A stretch of 64,000 nt of DNA from Eulemur rufifrons (taxonomy: Eukaryota; Chordata; Mammalia; Primates; Lemuridae). Made by a program: the position numbers and the translations under genes. Positions within the stretch are counted from its first letter, which is position 1. Every line of letters begins with the position of its first letter. The stretch is from contig NC_090989.1 in assembly GCF_041146395.1 (NCBI RefSeq), forward strand, positions 284,052,343 through 284,116,342. Reading direction: 5' to 3'. Shown here piece by piece: positions 9,362 through 21,140 of this stretch. Under the pieces are notes generated by a model. The model did not search any database, was not told the DNA's origin, and saw only the letters and a list, made by a program, of their open reading frames with translations.

Positions 9362-9500
9362 CTAAGCCGCCTCTGCCAACGGCCTCAGCTGCCCCCTCTG
9401 ACAGGCTGGCCAGGTGGCACCCTCCTGTAAACTGAATGAGATAATGTCCATAAAGCCACCAGCCCAGGCCTGCCCTGAGTGAGTTCCCGGTAAACAGTCT
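9362..9500 (+). repeat. MIR, diverged 3' half
   Basis: 'tgtaaactgaatgagataatgtccataaag' (here split: 'actgaatgagataatg' then 'tccataaagcc') and 'gagtgagttcccggtaaac' follow the MIR 3' half. Confidence 0.55.
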
Positions 9501-10267
9501 TGTCCACAGGACTGTCAGCAGTTGGTGGCGAAGCTCTCCACGGCGGGTCCCGTTGGGGAGCATGTCTGCCCCGCCGCCCACAGGCATGCCCCTTGGACAG
9601 CCCCTCAGTTTGTGAAAGGAAACCTGCCCATGGCCAGACCCCAGAGCCAGCGTTGCCCACTTTAAGCCATGTGGCCAGAAATTTCCAGATCATCCTGTGT
9701 TGACAGACTCGTCCCTGATATTCCAGGGCACTTGGATTCTCGGAGGGGGCAGGTCCGTTTTCGCCGAGTCCACCCGCAGAGGGCACGGTGGGCGGGTCGC
9801 CGCTGCCCTCGAGAACTGAGCTGTGTTCAGGGTTCTCCCCCGGAGCCGTACCCGGCTGCGACTCGGCTCTGAAGAGGTTTCCCACCCGGACAGGCAGCAG
9901 GGCAGCAGGTGGCCCCCCAGGGCCGGTCAGAGCCGGCGGCTCCTGGGGTCACAGGGTGGCCACACGGACTCAGCGGAGAGCTGAGCTCTTGCCTTGCCAC
10001 CCGCTCCACGTCACAACTCAGGAGAGAGAATGAGCTGGGAGCCCCAGGCGGAGGGGCTGTCCCTGCACGGGCCCGTCTGCTCCCACGAGCTCCCGGCACA
10101 CGGCCACCCTGCACGGGTGCTGTCTGCTCGCCCAGTGCAGAGACACGCGAGCTGTCTGGGCGCGCTGTCTCCTGCCGTCCTGGGCTTCGGAGCCAGTGGG
10201 GTGCCCAGCTCTGTCCAGCCTGTCTGCGTCAGGCTGTCCTCGCCCCCAGCCCCAGTGTCCCCACGTG

Positions 10268-10490
10268 TGCACTCGAAATGATATCCCGCTAAGTGAAAAC
10301 GAAAGGCAGCTTAAAATTACAACAGAAGGAACCCAATTATAAATGTACACACAGAAATCTGGAAAGACTAGTTAGTGGTGGTGAATTCGAGTGCTGGAGC
10401 TACGGGGGGTCTCGTGTCCTCTTTTGTACTTTCCCGTTTTCTACAAGAAGCTTTTATTACTTTTATGATCAGAAGAAACCGGGGTAAAGG
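10268..10490 (+). repeat. LINE-type 3' end fragment
   Basis: Ordered matches, from memory, to a widespread mammalian LINE 3' end: 'taagtgaaaacgaaaggcag', 'cccaattataaatgtacac', 'tactttcccgttttctac', 'ttattacttttatgatcag'. The exact family is not assigned; no open frame. Confidence 0.5.
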
Positions 10491-12755
10491 ACAGAGTGCC
10501 GTCTGGAACCCGGTGCCTCGAGCCTGCAGCCAACCCCAGCTGGCCCACCGCTGAGGCCCCCACCCCACCCTGTCACCCCCAGGGGCCGCCTGGACCTGGC
10601 TGCGTCTCTGGAACCTTCTCCTCTCCTCTCTCAGCAACCCCTGTGCCCTACGCCCTCCTCATCAAGCAGGGACTCCCAGCCCCCCACCATTCGGTCATGC
10701 CTCCCCCAGGGCAGGCTCCACCCCGTCAGTGTTATTCCAGAAACATCCATGTCTACTTTGTACCGATAAGAACACGCTTACCCTCCCCTCCTCCCGCCAC
10801 CAGCGTATCGACCTGATGTGCCCACCTGTCACCGGGCCCGGCGAAACTAACAATACACCTGATTTCACAAGCACACAAGGTTACATCTAAGTGGCCAAAA
10901 TATTTGGACCCACAAGACAAATGAACTCATTTCAGTGGTTATAAAAGCTGGGGCAGAAGCCACTTGGCGCTTGTTCATGGCTCTCTCTCGCCAGCACGGC
11001 TGAACGGCTGGGCTCGTCCAGGACAGCTCCGGGGACCCCGGCACTGCCCGCGAGCGAGGGGAGCAGGGCCAGGAGGGAGCACAGTGCACAGGCCAGGCCC
11101 CCGCCCTGTCCCAGGCGACACACCCCTGTCGGACACAGGCTCCCTCGTGGGGCATGGGGTGGCGGGCACTTTGGGCACTCAGTGAGGGGCGAGGACCCTG
11201 CCTCCGAAGGTGGGATTTCCCAGGTCTGAAGGGCCTTGATCACCAGGCTGAGGGGCACTTGGGTGACAAATGTCAGTGCCACCACCCGGAGCCCTCCCTC
11301 CCAGGTGCTCCGTTCTGAGGTCAGAGACTCATGAGACCATTGTCCGCATTTTGCCAAGGGGGAAGCCAGGCTCGGCAGTGGGGAGTGCCTTGCTCCACGC
11401 TGCAGCGCCACCAGGCCTGCCAGGGAAGCCGCCAAGGCTGGCTCCCAGGGGACCTAGCTGGCCTGACCTCCTTGGTGGGGGAGGCTGGCAGGGCCCCCGG
11501 CCAGCTCTGCCTCTGGGCCCACGCCGCCTGCGCCCAAGGAGAGCCAGCGGCCTCGGCCTGCCCAGCCTGCCTCCCAGGAGACTGCAGAGCAACGCTGAGC
11601 CCCGCCCCCCACCCCAGGCAAGATGCAAGATGCCCCCCGACACCACAAGGCCTCCGTTTCCCCCACCACACCCGGCCCTCCAGTTTTACACTGAGGAGGG
11701 GGGACTCTTAGGCCCGGAGGCAGGGGCCCCACAGGCCTCCTGAGCCTCAGAAGCTTCCAGCAGACTCAAGTCTACGGAGGCTGCACCCCGCCTTGACTCC
11801 CCTTTGTCGAGGGGGATTAGTGCCTGTGGGGGTCTGCCTGGAGGATGCCTGAGTGTCCCCAAAGCCCTCCAGCGTTTTGTCTGGGAGCCACTCAACATGA
11901 GCACTGGGGGCGCTGAGCAAAGGCCTAACAGGATTTCTTGGCCCTGCGACTCCTGGGATCACCCCCTTTGGAGTCAGGAGAGGAGTTACCATCGGCTGGC
12001 CTCCCTGGGCCGGACCACCCGCCCGAGCTGCTCCAAATGGACTTTCGTTTTGCAGTGAAGCCTCCGTCATCGCTAAGCTGGACTTCGGGCCAGCCAGCCC
12101 AGGTGCCGGGACAGACGGCCAGCTCTCCGTGAGCCAGGCAGCCTCCACGCTGCTGCTGGGGGCCCAGGCCGGTGGCGGGGCAGAAAGAGCTGGGTCTTCT
12201 GAGCGCCCTGTGCCCAAGCCCGGCTCCCAGCATGCTGTGAGGCTGGAGGCAAGCACCATGGCTGCTCAGACCCTCCCTGCCTCCGCTCTGCGGGGGTGTG
12301 AGGTCAGCAGGTGTGCAATACCGCTGAGCTGAGCGCTGTCGCTGGACAGGCGGGTGATGCCGGCAAACGATTCTGCTGACTCTAACCCAGCCTGGAACCT
12401 CTTTCAGGTGGCCCCTCTAATGGATGACACTGGACTTGCTGGGTCCTGTGTGAGGCGCCCACAAGCACTGTGACTGCCCCCAGATGTCCACAGGCTTTTG
12501 CTCGTGGCTGCGAGATGTCCTGGGCATCCGCACTGTGGTTATCTCCAGGGGGTGTGGCTGGCCCCAGGGGGCCGAGGGTAACTTTTGGCTTCTTTCCCCC
12601 AAAACAGAGCCCAAAGGGCAAGATCTCTATGCCTCAGTGACCCACATTCCCCAGGGCCTGCCAGGGCAGGTTGGAGCCCCGAGTGGCTGAGGGATTTGTG
12701 GCTTGGCCTGGGGGCTGGCAGACCTGGGCTTGTGCCCCTTTGACACCAGTGCTGT
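10491..12755. other. Intergenic, no recognisable feature
   Basis: GC-rich. A mildly AT-rich unique patch lies at 10845-10950 ('aaaatatttggacccac', 'cagtggttataaaagctgg'). Nothing else is recognisable. Confidence 0.55.
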
Positions 12756-12865
12756 TAGAGTCCCCATGGAACCAATGAAGAAACCGAGGCACAAAGTGAC
12801 TTGTCCACACTGACCCTGAGAGAAGCATCAGGCCCAGGCTGTAAGGTGGTCTACACCACACCACT
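12755..12865 (-). repeat. MIR fragment
   Basis: 'aatgaagaaaccgaggcaca', 'aaagtgacttgtcc' correspond to the reverse complement of the MIR 'cctcagtttcctcatctg' region. Confidence 0.65.
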
Positions 12866-13114
12866 TTCCCAAGCGGTCTCTCCTGAAGCACCTGCTCCCC
12901 TGGTCTCCACGTGGCTGTCACAGCCCCTCAGTCCTCCCCGAGGACTTGGAGGAGAGGCTTTATCATCCCCAAACTAGAGTCAGGGGACCCGGGTTACGCG
13001 AGGGACAGCCTGGGTGTGACAGGGGCTCAGTCTCTTGCTTTCAACATTCTCCCTGTTCCTGAGAAGCTGACGAGCGTGGAGAGCAGACGGCAAGGGGCTG
13101 TGCAGAGCAGGTGA

Positions 13115-13220
13115 TGGCGGTGCTGTCCACACTAATCAAATTAACTGGATAATTGCCACTTCATGGGGGTTGGTGTTGACACAACCTTGCACTTGGCTTT
13201 TTCACAGAGGCTTTTATCTG
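13115..13220. promoter_or_regulatory. Candidate conserved non-coding element, 13115-13220
   Basis: Unique AT-rich block: 'actaatcaaattaactggat', 'aattgccacttcatgg', 'ttgcacttggctttttcac'. Homeodomain and NKX-like cores; no repeat. Confidence 0.35.
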
Positions 13221-13399
13221 GACCTCTCTGGGAGGCTCCTCTGGCTGGTAAACAGAGCCCCCTGCTCTCCCAGCCATGGCACCAGGGTCCCCTTTTCTAG
13301 CGGGGGGCGGGGGGTGTGGCAGAGGAGCAAGGCCAATTGACCGTCCGAGGTCACGGAGCGACCCTTAGATGAGGCAGGAGAAGCCCCGCACCTGCCTGC

Positions 13400-13580
13400 T
13401 GCCTCCGGCTCTGATGACTAAATCACCCCAAAGAGACGTGTGTGATTTCATTTCTATTTCATCTGCAGGAGGGGGAAAAATCAATGTTTGCTAAATGAAA
13501 AGGAAAAAGATCGGCAGGAGGAAAATGTATTTTCAACTTTTAATAGGGTATTATCGACAATGACGAGTCAAAGTGAAACA
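13400..13580. promoter_or_regulatory. Candidate conserved non-coding element, 13400-13580
   Basis: Unique AT-rich block with 'gatgactaaatcacccc', 'tttgctaaatgaaaagg', 'caacttttaatagggtatta', 'atgacgagtca' (AP-1/CRE-like). No repeat or exon signals. Confidence 0.4.
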
Positions 13581-13984
13581 GCCGGCCCGCTGGCCGTGGA
13601 GCTGGGCTGGGCTAGGGGGCAGAGATCTCGGTGGCCACGTTCTGGGGCCAGTTGGGGACGGTGCAGGGGGCACAGACTGAGGCCAACAGACACCCCTCTG
13701 CTGAGCCAGGGTGGCCGGCAGCCTGGGTGAGCCCCCAGCTGGAGGCCCCCAGGTGGGCAGAGGGGGCAGCTGGGAGGCCAGGGAGGGGACCGTGTGGGCA
13801 GATGGGAAGAGACAGCCAGAGCGCGGCCTTCCTGCAGAGCCCGCGCACTGCTCGGGTCGGGAGCTCGGGCAGCGGAGGGCAGGAGAGCTGGGTGGGGGCC
13901 TGCAGCAGTGGCACCTCCACCCAGGTCTCCCGGGGGCTCTTTGGGGAGGGTCTGGTTTTCCCCATTCCTTTACTGGTTTCCATT

Positions 13985-14190
13985 TAGAAAGAGCCTTGGC
14001 GAGCATCCGCCTGGCACCGTGCCTGACGCGGGGACACAGCAGTGGCCAAGCAACTGCCCCTGCCCTGGGAAGGTGGTTCAGCGGTGACGGTGATAGATGA
14101 CAAGCGTTGTGGGGGTGGCGATGGGGGGTGTTAGGCAGGCTGGGGGTCGGAGGAGGCTTCCTGAGGAAGGGACATGGCGCGAGTCTCACG
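13985..14190 (+). repeat. L2-associated repeat segment A
   Basis: Diverged form of the mammal-wide sequence 'gagcatctactatgtgccaggcactgt ... ccctgccct ... ggcttcctgaggaag ... gacat'. Here: 'gagcatccgcctggcaccgt', 'ggacacagcagtggcc', 'ggcttcctgaggaagg'. The same family occurs repeatedly in this window in the same orientation. The strand given is that of the reading used; the L2 3' end itself would be on the minus strand. Confidence 0.5.
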
Positions 14191-14569
14191 TTGGCGGAGC
14201 AGAAAGAAGGGAAGCGCGTTGCCAACGGGAGGAGCCACAGGGTTGAAGGCTGGAGCCAGGAGAGCGTCTAGGAAGGAGAGGAAGAGCTGGGCCCGGGGGT
14301 CCGGCTGCAGGGAGAGGGGGCCACGCCCAGGACCTGCCTCCCCAAAGCCACCGGGAGCTTGGGCGCATTTGTGTCAGGGCACGTCTGGGTTTGGGGAGGC
14401 AGGAAGCGCACACAATTTGCAGACCTCTTTAAGAAAACCAGTGCAAACGTAGGAATACGAAATTAGGTGTCAGGCCTTAGAGGAAGGCCCTGCAAGTGAG
14501 GGACAAGATGCCCAGGCTTCGTTAGCGTCACGCAAGCCCACATCCATCCACGCGCCTTCGTGCCCCGCC

Positions 14570-14835
14570 ACTGCTCTTAAAAACCCTGGCCAAAATAACC
14601 ATTAATAATAATTCATTTCATACCCTTCATAGCCTTTCACCGTGAATAAACATGTATGTTTTTACATAATTGGGATCATACTATGTTTACCACTTTGTAC
14701 CCCATTTTCAATACAATTATTCATTGAAATTAATTACTTATTTATTGTAAATGTAATTTTTCAATTACATTATTAAGTTAATAAACTATTTTAAATTAGT
14801 TTTCAGTTATGCACATTTTCCTGTCTAATTTAGTA
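14570..14835. repeat. AT-rich old repeat remnant
   Basis: The most AT-rich stretch in the left half. 'ttttacataattgggatcat' and 'actatgtttaccactttgta' resemble widespread old LINE-derived sequence; the right part (attaattacttatttattg) is low complexity. Family not assigned. Confidence 0.4.
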
Positions 14836-15094
14836 CTCGGAGGCACTTGCTCCGGGCCTCAGTCTCCCCGAGGGGTGGGGTCACATGACACCGCCCCAGG
14901 CTCCAAGAGGCCAGGGCCCAGGGGAGGCCACTTGCCAGGACCACACTTCTCCCGGCCTCCCCGCCTGACCCCGCCCCGCACACCAGAGGCCCAGGGGCTG
15001 GGGCTGAGGCGCAGGCGAGAGCTCCGTGCACCCCTGTACTGCCCGAGGGGCAGGCTGCGGGGCTGTGAGCGAGCGGACGGGGCTGGGACGCTGG

Positions 15095-15185
15095 CTTGGC
15101 CTTTCTCTGGCCGTGTGCCCTGTCCTCAGTTTCCTTATCTGTAAAATGGAGCCAACCCTTCGACGTCCTAGGACTGGTGACACCA
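15095..15185 (+). repeat. MIR fragment
   Basis: 'ctcagtttccttatctgtaa' 'aatggagcc' matches the MIR core closely. Confidence 0.7.
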
Positions 15186-15634
15186 AGGAGACGGGGTGCA
15201 GGGCACAAGCACCATGGGACCATCTGTTTTTAACACAGATGAGCATAGACAGGGGCACTGGGACGGGCCGCAGGGTCCGTGACCCCGAGACGAGGGATCA
15301 GACACACGAAGGACGCATTGCGTGTGTGGCGGCCACACGTGGGCTGGGCACAGGACCACGTATGGCCTTGCTGACCGTGGGCCCGCTGGGGCAGGCAGGG
15401 CCAAGGGGCAGAAGCAGCTTGGAATCAGGGTCCAGTGCCCCAGGAGGTCGCAGGCCGGGTGCTCGGCTGACCCCAGGAACGTAGCAGGGCGCCAGGGCGA
15501 GGAGGGCACCCGCCTGCAGCCTTGGTGCGCCTCCCCCGCGCTTTGTCCGCCCTGGCTCCGGGTGCAGAGTGCCAGTGCTCGCGGGCCAGCGGGTGGCGGG
15601 GGACAGGCGCCGCCCCATCCCAGGGCCGGGGCCA

Positions 15635-15790
15635 TCCATCTTGGTCCAACACTATTAAAATACATGATAAAAGGAAGAAAAGGGTGGGCCAGAGGCTGAA
15701 GGGGGAGAAAAATGATGCGGCCACAGGCTTTTGTCTGTCTCTTTCCCCGAGCCCTGGCGCAGGAGAGATAAAAGGGACCTGGGGCTGTTG
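15635..15790. promoter_or_regulatory. Candidate regulatory element with GATA cores
   Basis: Unique block with 'acatgataaaaggaagaaaa' (15663-15682) and 'gagagataaaagggacc', plus 'aaaatgatgcggccacagg'. Two TGATAAA/AGATAAA cores about 100 bases apart suggest a GATA-bound element. Inference only. Confidence 0.35.
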
Positions 15791-16659
15791 TTCCCAGCTG
15801 GGGAGGGCGGAGCTCAGTGGGGTGACACTGTGGGAAGAAGATGCCCCAACGCGACACACCACATCTGTCTCGGGCCCTGCCGGCGGCCTTTGCACCTGCA
15901 ACACCGCAGCTGCCTTGGCACCCAGGCAGGGCTGGACGTGCCCCGCCCCCGCAGACCCGGGGCTGGGCTTTGGGCTCTGGCTGCCTCTGGGCTGGGGAGG
16001 GCGCAGGGGACCTCACCCTACTGCACCTGCAAAGCTGGCGCCTCGGCTCGTTCCTGCCCCTGAAGCTGGTCCCTAGCTCCTGCAGGGGGCCCATGGGTGA
16101 CACCCACCCGCCAGCGTGTCCTGTTCCCGAGATGGGACCCTGAGCAGCTGACCAGGAGTGGCCTGTGGGCAGCCAGGCCTCTATCCTAGTGTGGGGAGAG
16201 GGAAAAGCTACCTGGAGGCAGAGGCTCCCCCCGGACACACCTGGTGCCCAGCCCCAGGAGACGAAGCCCAGCAAGAGGCCAAAGCCCACAGTGGCTGTCC
16301 CAGTTCCTTCTGCCTGACCCGTCTCAGGTCTCAGAGGCAGTGGGGATCTGCCATCTCCCAGCGGAGGCCGCGGGTCTAGAGCCCTGGGAGGCCCAGCCGT
16401 GCTCAGAGGAGAGCGCAGCGCGGGTTTCACTGTTTGAGCCGGAGCCAGGGGGCTTCCTGCCCAGCCCTGTTTGCCTTCCCCAGACGCTGGAAGGTGCTGC
16501 CCGTGACAGCCCGGCCAGCAAGCTGCGCATGGACCCGCCCTGGGGGACGTGGTTGGAAACCAAGGCCTGGTCGAGGGAGAACCCAGTGTCAGCTTCGCTC
16601 GTTCACCGAGTCTGACGTGGCCCCTCCCCCGGGGCTGCAGCTGCGCCTGTTCACTCTCC

Positions 16660-17140
16660 CACACCTACAACGTGCCTCCCCTGGGTGCACGGTCCACAGA
16701 GCAGGCCGGCCCTCGCGGAGCTCGCACTCTGGGGCCAGGGACGTAGGGGTCTCCCCCGATGTGCCAGGGGCAGAAGCTCAGGGCCCAGGAGGTCAGGGAA
16801 GGCTTCTCAGAGGAGGCGAGAGCCAGGAGGGTGAGTGGTGCCGGTCAGGAGAGCAGAGGAAACGCTCCTGCAAGGGCCTGGGGGACGCCACCCATTGCCA
16901 CCCACCGTGAGCAACAGGTGGTTTTATCTGGCTGCCGGGTAGAGTTGGGGGTGGGCACAGCAGGGGCATGGTTGGGTCCCATGGGGTCTGTTCAGTCACA
17001 CTGTTGAGTCTGGGTTTTGTCTGAGGGCACTGGGGAGCCACAGCAGGGCTTAGAGGAAGATCATGGTCTGGTGCAGAGATGCTCTATAGGCCAGGTGAAG
17101 ACGTAGGAGGATGCAGAGGGGGACCTGAAAGGAGGCAGGT
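16660..17140 (+). repeat. L2-associated repeat segment B (long)
   Basis: Ordered, diverged matches to the same family as segment A: 'ggccggccctcgcggagctc', 'gtcagggaaggcttctcaga', 'gcaagggcctggggga', 'gagggcactggggagccaca', 'gaagatcatggtctgg'. The order matches the intact family, so this is one old insertion of roughly 450 bases. Confidence 0.55.
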
Positions 17141-17522
17141 GGAGTCACAGGGAGGGCAGCCGGACCAGGCCGCGCGGGGCACGGGGAGAGGAACGTTTCC
17201 TATGTCTCTCCAGGGCTCTGCCCTTACCAGGAACCAGCCTCCCCCCTCCCCCGGCAGGTGGGCCGTGTCCTTGCTGGCGCCTGGTGGGGATTTGGGATTT
17301 CTGTCCAACACATCCCAGCTGGCAGCCTGGGGTGCACCGTGAGTTTGTGTCCTACAGGGTGCGGGGCTGGGGCCCTCGGGTGTCACAAGAGTGGTCACAG
17401 GAGGAGGCGTGTGAAGCCCCCGCAGCCGTATTCCTGTGATGATACGGGGCCGTGGGTCCACTCTGGGGAGAGAGGCCTCCGGGGGAGAGGGTTTCTTTCC
17501 CAGGCAGGTGCAGCGGGAGGGG

Positions 17523-17675
17523 TGTGACGCTTAATTTTAGGAGTCACCTTGACTGGGCCACACGGTACCCAGATATTTGGCCAAACCTTATCCCGTGCTT
17601 CTTGGAGGTGTTTTTGGATGAGACGGACCCTTTCGTGGGTAACACAGATCGCCCCCAGCGTGGGGTCCGGCCCGA
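17523..17675 (+). mobile_element. MLT2-type ERVL LTR, 5' part
   Basis: Begins 'tgtgacgcttaattttagga' and continues 'gtcaccttgactgggccaca', 'cccagatatttggccaaacc', 'ggtgtttttggatgagacgg', which follows the start of an MLT2 solitary LTR. MLT2 LTRs belong to ancient ERVL elements. No retroviral gene is attached. The matching 3' part is at 18430-18712. Confidence 0.7.
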
Positions 17676-18429
17676 GGGCCAGGCCTGCCCTCCCCACCAG
17701 GCGCCTGCCTCCACCTGAGGGTCAGGTCCCCAGGGATCCGGCCTCCGTGAAAGCTACCCCCCGAGAATCACCCACAAGCTCCACTCCTGCCAGGGTTAGG
17801 GTCCCAGAGCTTCCCCCAAGCTTGTTACGCACATGACATGTCACAGAAACCTTCCTCCCACCGCCCTGGGACACAAAGGTGACAGAAACAGCCCGGCCTG
17901 CAGGGAGCTTACGTGGGAGGGACAGCACTGTGCCACCCTGCACGCCGTGACGGCGTCGCTGGGCTGCGACCGGGCCGGGAAGGAGTGGCTGTGGGCAGGC
18001 AGGTGTCTGTGCGGGGCCCCGAACCCCGGCCCTGCGCCCGGCCCGAGAGCTCTCTCTGGCCCGCAGTGGACGAGGGGCACCTGGCGGCCCGGGAAGGCTG
18101 AGGCAGCCCCTCTCGGCCCAGGTGAGACCTGAGGTGCGTGACAGCGTCCGTGTGGCCTCGCGGCCGTGGAACTGGCCCGGGTGCCGCCTCTCAGCCCGGT
18201 TGCCGCAGAAGGTCCTTGCGAAGGGGCTCCCCCGTGTTTTCAGGGGCCCACCAGGCCCCGAGCCAGCTCGCTGCCGGGACCAAAGCTGTGACTCTGCCAG
18301 ACTCCAGCCGGCAATCAGCTTCCCCCAGGCCGGCGAACTGCTCCAGCTTGTCTGACACAGAGATTTTCCCTCTCCCCGTACTCATTGGCGCTTGTATTTT
18401 TCTCCCCAGAAACAGGGATTGGGACGTGA
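17676..18429. other. DNA separating two LTR pieces
   Basis: About 750 bases between the two MLT2 parts. At 17870-17935 'gacagaaacagcccggcctg' and 'cagggagcttacgtggg' look like a short L2-associated fragment; the rest is GC-rich and unassigned. Confidence 0.45.
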
Positions 18430-18712
18430 AGGCGGTATGGGTGGCCTCATCCCATCTACCGAGGGCCGAAGACCGCAAAGGCAGACGAGGAGTGAGCCCT
18501 GTCTCTGCCGACTGGAGCTGGGACGTCAGCCTTCCGCCTGGGACTGAGACGTGCGCCACCAGCTCTCCTGGGTCTCCGCCCTGCACACGGCAGCTCGTGG
18601 GACCTGACAGCCTCCATCATCCCGCGAGCCAGTTCCTTACAGCAAGTCTCTTCGTATGTGCGTCCTGTGGCTTCTGCTTCTCTGGCGAGCCCTCCGTGAC
18701 CACCACCCAACA
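18430..18712 (+). mobile_element. MLT2-type ERVL LTR, 3' part
   Basis: 'tgggtggcctcatcccatct', 'ctctcctgggtctccgccct', 'cagcctccatcatcccgcga', 'gccagttccttacagcaagt', then 'ggcttctgcttctctggcga' follow the second half of an MLT2 LTR to its end. Same orientation as the 5' part at 17523. Many original CpGs and TAs have drifted. Confidence 0.7.
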
Positions 18713-18939
18713 CACGCCGCTCAGCACAGCCGCCATGTATGCAGCCGGCGGTCACATCAGCTCCATGCAGTGTGGGTCCCCACGTTAGGGCTCCACGCTG
18801 TCCCAATCAGTGCCCGCGGCAGGCGTGTAACCTCAGCTCTGCCGTCCCCACGGTCTTAGGACCTGGCCAGTAGTGGATGGCAGGTCTGAGGCTCCCTGTC
18901 CAGCTCGGTCATGCCCCAAACTATCCTAGAGGGTACGGT

Positions 18940-19110
18940 CCGTGTGCAAATCCTCAAACGTACATGTCTCCACGGCCCACAGATACCCCAGACACACCAA
19001 GGCACACTGCACACGCGTGCCTGGGACTCCAGGGGCGCCCACGGGCCCGTGCACACCCCTTGCGCACCCGCAGACTCACACGCACACCCTACATGCACTC
19101 ACGCGGGATC
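18940..19110. repeat. Degenerate CA/CG-rich tract
   Basis: Repeated 'cacac', 'gcacac' and 'acgc' steps (for example 'gcacactgcacacgcgtgcc', 'cacacgcacaccctacatgc') without a perfect unit: a decayed CA microsatellite. Confidence 0.55.
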
Positions 19111-20134
19111 GAAGTCACATATCCTCCCCCGCCCCCACAACTGTCCAACCCCTGCTGGTAACTGGGTGGAAGTCAGAGGCCCACCCTGCCCCCTCCCTGT
19201 CCCCAAAGCAATGACATCGTCCTTGTTCCTGCCCTTAGCAGCTGGGCTGATGGCCGGCCCCGTGCGCTGACTCAGCAGCCCTCGCCCGTCCGTGGGGGGC
19301 TCGTTCTGCCAGGGCTGCCCAGCGCCCGTCAGAAGACAAACCCGCGGCCCCGCAGCAGCCTTTGGAGGAGCATGAAGGGGGCCACACCCAAACCCACAGC
19401 CAGGCCGGGAGGGGGGAGGGAGACAGCCTGGACAGCCCCAGCCCCACACTTGCTAAGGGGGACGAAGGAGCCTTCAGAGCAGCCCCACCCCAAGAGGCAG
19501 CCCACAGAGGGTCAGGAGGTCCTCGGGCCACAGTCACCCTGGAGTCACCAACCCGCACCCTGAGCCTGGTGTGGGAACCATATTCTCCAACCCAAATATG
19601 TGCCCCTCTCAACACGCATCCCCTGTCCCACCTGGCACAGCAAAGGAGCCACCACCGTATGGGTGACAATTCCAACAATGTCTGTGTCTGGGCACCTGCA
19701 TTAGCCAGACACCGAGGGCAAGAGGGCCGCCCTCAGGAGCAGGTACAAGGGCGGGAACCCTGGCTCTGCCTGCCAGCAGCAGTGTGGCCTTGGGCCGGTG
19801 ACCCCCCCAGCCTGTGCCCTCGTTGGGGCCAGTCACAGGCCCCTCCCAGGGTCCTCCGGGGGTTCAGCAAGTTCCTACTGCAAAGCAGCAGGACCTGTGC
19901 CCGGCTGGGCGAGGGCTCCCCGTGCCTCATCGTAGAACCAAAGACGCCGTCCGACGCGCCTCCCGCCCGCCCGGGAGCTCCAGTCTCCACCCGCCCTCCC
20001 GAGAAGACCCAAGTCCAGGGAGGCCCATCCCGGGCTGCGCCCTCACTGAGGCCCAGGCCAGGTGCCCTGCAAAGCCCCTACGGTTTGCACTTAGTTCCAG
20101 GGAAGACCTCCCCCGGATGGACTCAGTAGCCCGG
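19111..20134. other. Intergenic; one weak MIR trace
   Basis: GC-rich. At 19755-19815 'ccctggctctgcctgccagc' and 'gtgtggccttgggcc' resemble a MIR piece. Otherwise nothing recognisable. Confidence 0.5.
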
Positions 20135-20250
20135 GTGCGATGGGCGCTCTAGAATGTTAGAATTAATTGGTTCCTTAGGACAAAACTTCTAAAATCAAAG
20201 CCATTTCAAACAAATCCAGATATCAAAAGGAGGTGGTTATTAGTGGGATT
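20135..20250. promoter_or_regulatory. Candidate conserved non-coding element, 20135-20250
   Basis: Unique AT-rich block: 'gttagaattaattggttcct', 'aaaatcaaagccatttcaaa', 'ggtggttattagtggg'. The 'aatcaaag' core is TCF/LEF-like and 'attaattg' is homeodomain-like. Confidence 0.38.
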
Positions 20251-20794
20251 TTGCTCTCTGACAGGGCTTGGTTCTTGTCTGCTGTGTTCCCAGGAGGCCC
20301 AGCTGCAGCTGCCCCCTCGCCAGAGCCAGCTCCCACTTCCCTGCCCTGCCCCACTCTGGGCACAAAGCCACCTGGGTCCACCTTCCCCCGAAGGCCACAC
20401 CGAGGGGCTGTCTGTGTTCCCCACCCTGGCCTGGACGTCACGCCATCTACCCAAGGCTGCTCCCAGGTCAGAGGTGGACCACAGATTCGCATGGTGATGG
20501 GACTGCTCAGGGGTGGCCTCTGTCACCCAGGCCTGGGGGGACTCGGGCAGACCTGGGCAGGCTCACCCAGCCATCCTGTCTGGCCAGCAGTCTCTGCCAA
20601 GCCCCGGTGAGTCCCCTCCTCCTGCAGGAACAGCCCCCTTCATGGCCCCCCACCCAGCACAGGGGGAGGGTTGCAGCTCCGGGCTTCTTCTGGGGCAGGG
20701 GAGGGCATGGCTTCATTAATCCCCTGGGGCTGACGCCCCCCCACCCTGCCCCAGCCTGGCCCCAGCTCCGGCAGCCAGGGCCTCGAGCCCAGGT

Positions 20795-20900
20795 GCGTGA
20801 CTGTCACCAAGATAAAAGAGCCGTAATTAAATTCCAATCAGCTGAGTGATTTGTTATCATAATGTAATATTTCCCTCCAGCCCCTAATCCCACAGATCCG
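20795..20900. promoter_or_regulatory. Candidate conserved non-coding element, 20795-20900
   Basis: 'accaagataaaagagccgta', 'attaaattccaatcagctga', 'ttgttatcataatgtaatat': AGATAA and TTATCA cores flank homeodomain cores within about 50 bases. Unique sequence. Confidence 0.42.
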
Positions 20901-21049
20901 TCTCCGTCAGCCTGCCCGGGTGGGGGTCCCTGCCTGCCCGGACTCCAGGCCTTCCTACCACCCCGGGCCCAGCTGCAGGAGGAGTGACGGGAGGGGACGT
21001 CCACCCCGCCTGACCCCTCTTGGCCACACGCAGCCCACCCCAACACCAA

Positions 21050-21140
21050 GCCGCTGAAGGTGATAATGAAGTCATTTTTCTAAGGAATGTTCACCTGGAA
21101 GACAGCCTTGTCTGCCGGCGGCAGCTAATCGCGCAGGGAA
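21050..21140. promoter_or_regulatory. Candidate conserved non-coding element, 21050-21140
   Basis: 'gaaggtgataatgaagtcat', 'tttctaaggaatgttcacct', 'cggcagctaatcgcgcag'. TGATAA and TEAD-like 'ggaatg' cores. About 150 bases from the preceding block, so the two may form one element. Confidence 0.38.

Noticed and set aside
15168..16664. Open frame of 498 codons on the minus strand
   Set aside because: Low-complexity Pro/Ala/Gly/Arg/Ser composition typical of GC-rich non-coding DNA. It crosses a MIR edge and an AT-rich candidate regulatory block, and has no recognisable domain.
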